Program-made: the position numbers and the translations under genes
In this document: in pieces, positions 33,115 through 34,216 of the stretch
Layout of the letters: each line of letters begins with the position of its first letter
Numbering within the stretch: the first letter of the stretch is position 1
Source: DAOUGC01 sp034429695
Lineage (GTDB): Bacteria > Chloroflexota > Anaerolineae > Anaerolineales > Anaerolineaceae
Direction of reading: 5' to 3'
Assembly: GCA_034429695.1 (NCBI GenBank)
Contig: DAOUGC010000218.1
Coordinates: 1 to 34,216 of the forward strand
Length of the DNA: 34,216 bases
Notes under the pieces: model-generated
Seen by the model: the letters and a program-made list of their open reading frames with translations, nothing else
What the model was told of the DNA's origin: nothing
The model's database searches: none

Positions 33115-33858
33115 ATGTTTACCGTAAAGCAACTCTCCAGCCTGGCGGGCGTCACCCCGCGCACGCTCCATTACTACGACCAGATCGGGCTGCTCGAGCC
33201 GACCGAGGTGGGCGACAATGGATACCGTTACTACGGGCAGGAAGCCCTGCTGCGCCTGCAGCAGATCCTGCTCTACCGCGAGATGAACCTCCCGCTGGAC
33301 GAAATCAAGATGATCATGGCGCGACATGACTTTGACGTGCTCGGCGCGCTGGAGAAGCACAGGGACGAACTCAGCAAACGGATCCGGCAGATGGAGCTCC
33401 TGATAGAAACGGTGGACGACACCATCCTGTATTTGAAAGGACTAAAACCAATGGAAAACAATCAATTCTTCCAGGGGTTCAGCGAGGAACAGCAGGCCGA
33501 GTACGAGAAGGAAGCCATGCAGCGGTATGATCCCGAAACTGTGCGCGCCAGCAACGAGCGTTGGCGGCGGTTGACCCCGGCTGAAAAGCAGGCGGTCATG
33601 GAGGAAGGCGGTGCAGCCACCACGGATTTCCTGAACGCCATGCCGCAGGGGGCTGGCTCGGCAGCGGCGCAGGCGGCGGTGGAACGCTGGCGGCGGCACA
33701 TCAACTTCTTCTGGACCCCCAACGATGAGCAATTGCTTGGTCTGGCAGACCTGTACAACGACGACCCGCGTTTCAAGCAAAACTACGACCGCATGCACCC
33801 GCAACTGGCGGAGTTCATCCGCGAGGCGGTGAAGGTGTATGTGGCGGCTCGCAAGTAG
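33115..33858 (+). CDS. MerR-family transcriptional regulator with TipAS domain
   Basis: This 247-residue regulator has a MerR winged helix-turn-helix at residues 1-70 (FTVKQLSSLAGVTPRTLHYY), a dimerisation coiled coil to about 108 and a C-terminal TipAS domain (about 115-245; SEEQQAEYEKEAMQRY and WRRLTPAEKQAVMEEG). TipA-type proteins bind small drugs or peptides and activate their own promoter and resistance genes. The 19-bp-spacer promoter directly ahead implies autoregulation. No obvious resistance or efflux gene adjoins it here; the divergent lipoprotein gene is the only neighbour that could share the operator. Confidence 0.92.
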   Translation: MFTVKQLSSLAGVTPRTLHYYDQIGLLEPTEVGDNGYRYYGQEALLRLQQILLYREMNLPLDEIKMIMARHDFDVLGALEKHRDELSKRIRQMELLIETVDDTILYLKGLKPMENNQFFQGFSEEQQAEYEKEAMQRYDPETVRASNERWRRLTPAEKQAVMEEGGAATTDFLNAMPQGAGSAAAQAAVERWRRHINFFWTPNDEQLLGLADLYNDDPRFKQNYDRMHPQLAEFIREAVKVYVAARK

Positions 33859-33870
33859 ACCCAAACAAAA

Positions 33871-33897
33871 CGGGGGAGTGGAATTTCCACTCCCCCG
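33871..33897. terminator. Bidirectional terminator between merR and the methyltransferase gene
   Basis: CGGGGGAGTGGAA and TTCCACTCCCCCG form a 13-bp inverted repeat with almost no loop; the folded RNA would open the A/T pairs at its tip. On the minus strand TTTTGTTT follows the stem. Confidence 0.8.
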
Positions 33898-33916
33898 CAA
33901 TATTCAGCCATTTGGA

Positions 33917-34216
33917 TCAGCGAACGAGAACCAGCCTGAAGGTGCTGCCGGATTGTTCGCTGGTTTCCACCTGAAAGCCAGCCTCCAGTGCCAGTGCGGT
34001 GAAATCCTCCAGCGTTTGTGCATGTCCTTCCCACAGGTAGCCGTAACCGGTCTCAATCTGACTGCCGTCCGGCAGGTGCACGCTGAGCGGGATGACGAAG
34101 ATGTCCTGCCCGCCGCCCGGGTAAGGGGGAATGGTCACGTCCCACAGCAGCAATCTGCCGTCGGGTTTCAGCACGCGGTGGATTTCCGTGAGGATGCCCA
34201 GGCGTTCCTGCGGGTC
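33917..34216 (-). CDS. SAM-dependent methyltransferase, C-terminal part (runs off the window)
   Basis: The frame is open to the window edge, so only the last 99 codons are visible. The segment EIHRVLKPDGRLLLWDV is the post-motif-III region of class I methyltransferases of the UbiE/type 11 kind. The C-terminal ALEAGFQVETSEQSGSTFRLVLV is the usual final strand pair. The start, the SAM-binding motif I and the substrate lie beyond 34216. Confidence 0.75.
   Translation of the reverse strand, partial: DPQERLGILTEIHRVLKPDGRLLLWDVTIPPYPGGGQDIFVIPLSVHLPDGSQIETGYGYLWEGHAQTLEDFTALALEAGFQVETSEQSGSTFRLVLVR

Overview
The window looks like chromosomal DNA from a bacterium of the phylum Chloroflexota, most likely class Anaerolineae. 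This is inferred from gene content, not from a database match. The clues are a CpXC-domain protein, an RNHCP-domain protein, a cyclic-2,3-diphosphoglycerate-synthetase-like GTPase, a membrane-anchored YvcK/CofD protein, and secreted proteins with long Thr/Pro linkers. Most of the window is moderately GC-rich and densely packed. I see no tRNA, rRNA, CRISPR array, transposase or integrase.

Layout. Positions 1-5641 are a minus-strand block: CpXC protein, orphan sensor histidine kinase, class III aminotransferase and ROK sugar kinase. Positions 5740-16165 are a plus-strand housekeeping block: an unknown protein, YvcK-like protein, gap, pgk, rpsT, argS, cyclic-DPG-synthetase-like GTPase, obgE and nadD. 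Positions 16228-19423 (minus) form an envelope-stress-type module: ECF sigma factor, zinc-finger anti-sigma factor, bactofilin-like membrane protein, then a lipoprotein with its own promoter. The sigma gene and the lipoprotein gene carry matching promoter-like elements, both 6-15-6 in layout, which suggests one small regulon. Positions 19721-28277 hold galT, a dienelactone-hydrolase-like protein, a deoxynucleoside kinase, a nitrilase-family amidohydrolase, an RNHCP protein, an O-methyltransferase, a nitroreductase, an ABC ATPase plus FtsX-like permease pair, and a secreted HExxH protein.

Positions about 28300-31271 stand out. They are strikingly AT-rich (19 G+C in the 60 bases at 28621-28680, against 42 of 60 at 31681-31740, both counted by hand). 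They carry a tightly packed three-gene cassette: a pentapeptide-repeat protein with a degenerate two-helix channel-like tail, a divergent radical-SAM protein (CX2CX2C instead of CX3CX2C, plus a SPASM-like CX2CX5C cluster), and a HAD phosphatase whose GTG start overlaps the previous stop. This is the best candidate for an undescribed system and looks horizontally acquired. Native base composition resumes in a PHP-family phosphoesterase gene, followed by a Thr/Pro-linker lipoprotein, a TipA-type MerR regulator behind a 19-bp-spacer promoter, and a methyltransferase cut by the window end.

Regulatory sequence is unusually readable. Several promoters use an extended -10 of the form TG[T/G]TA[T/A]AAT. 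Others (yvcK, merR, probably the ROK kinase) place the start codon at the predicted transcription start, implying leaderless mRNAs. Several strong stem-loop terminators mark transcription unit ends.
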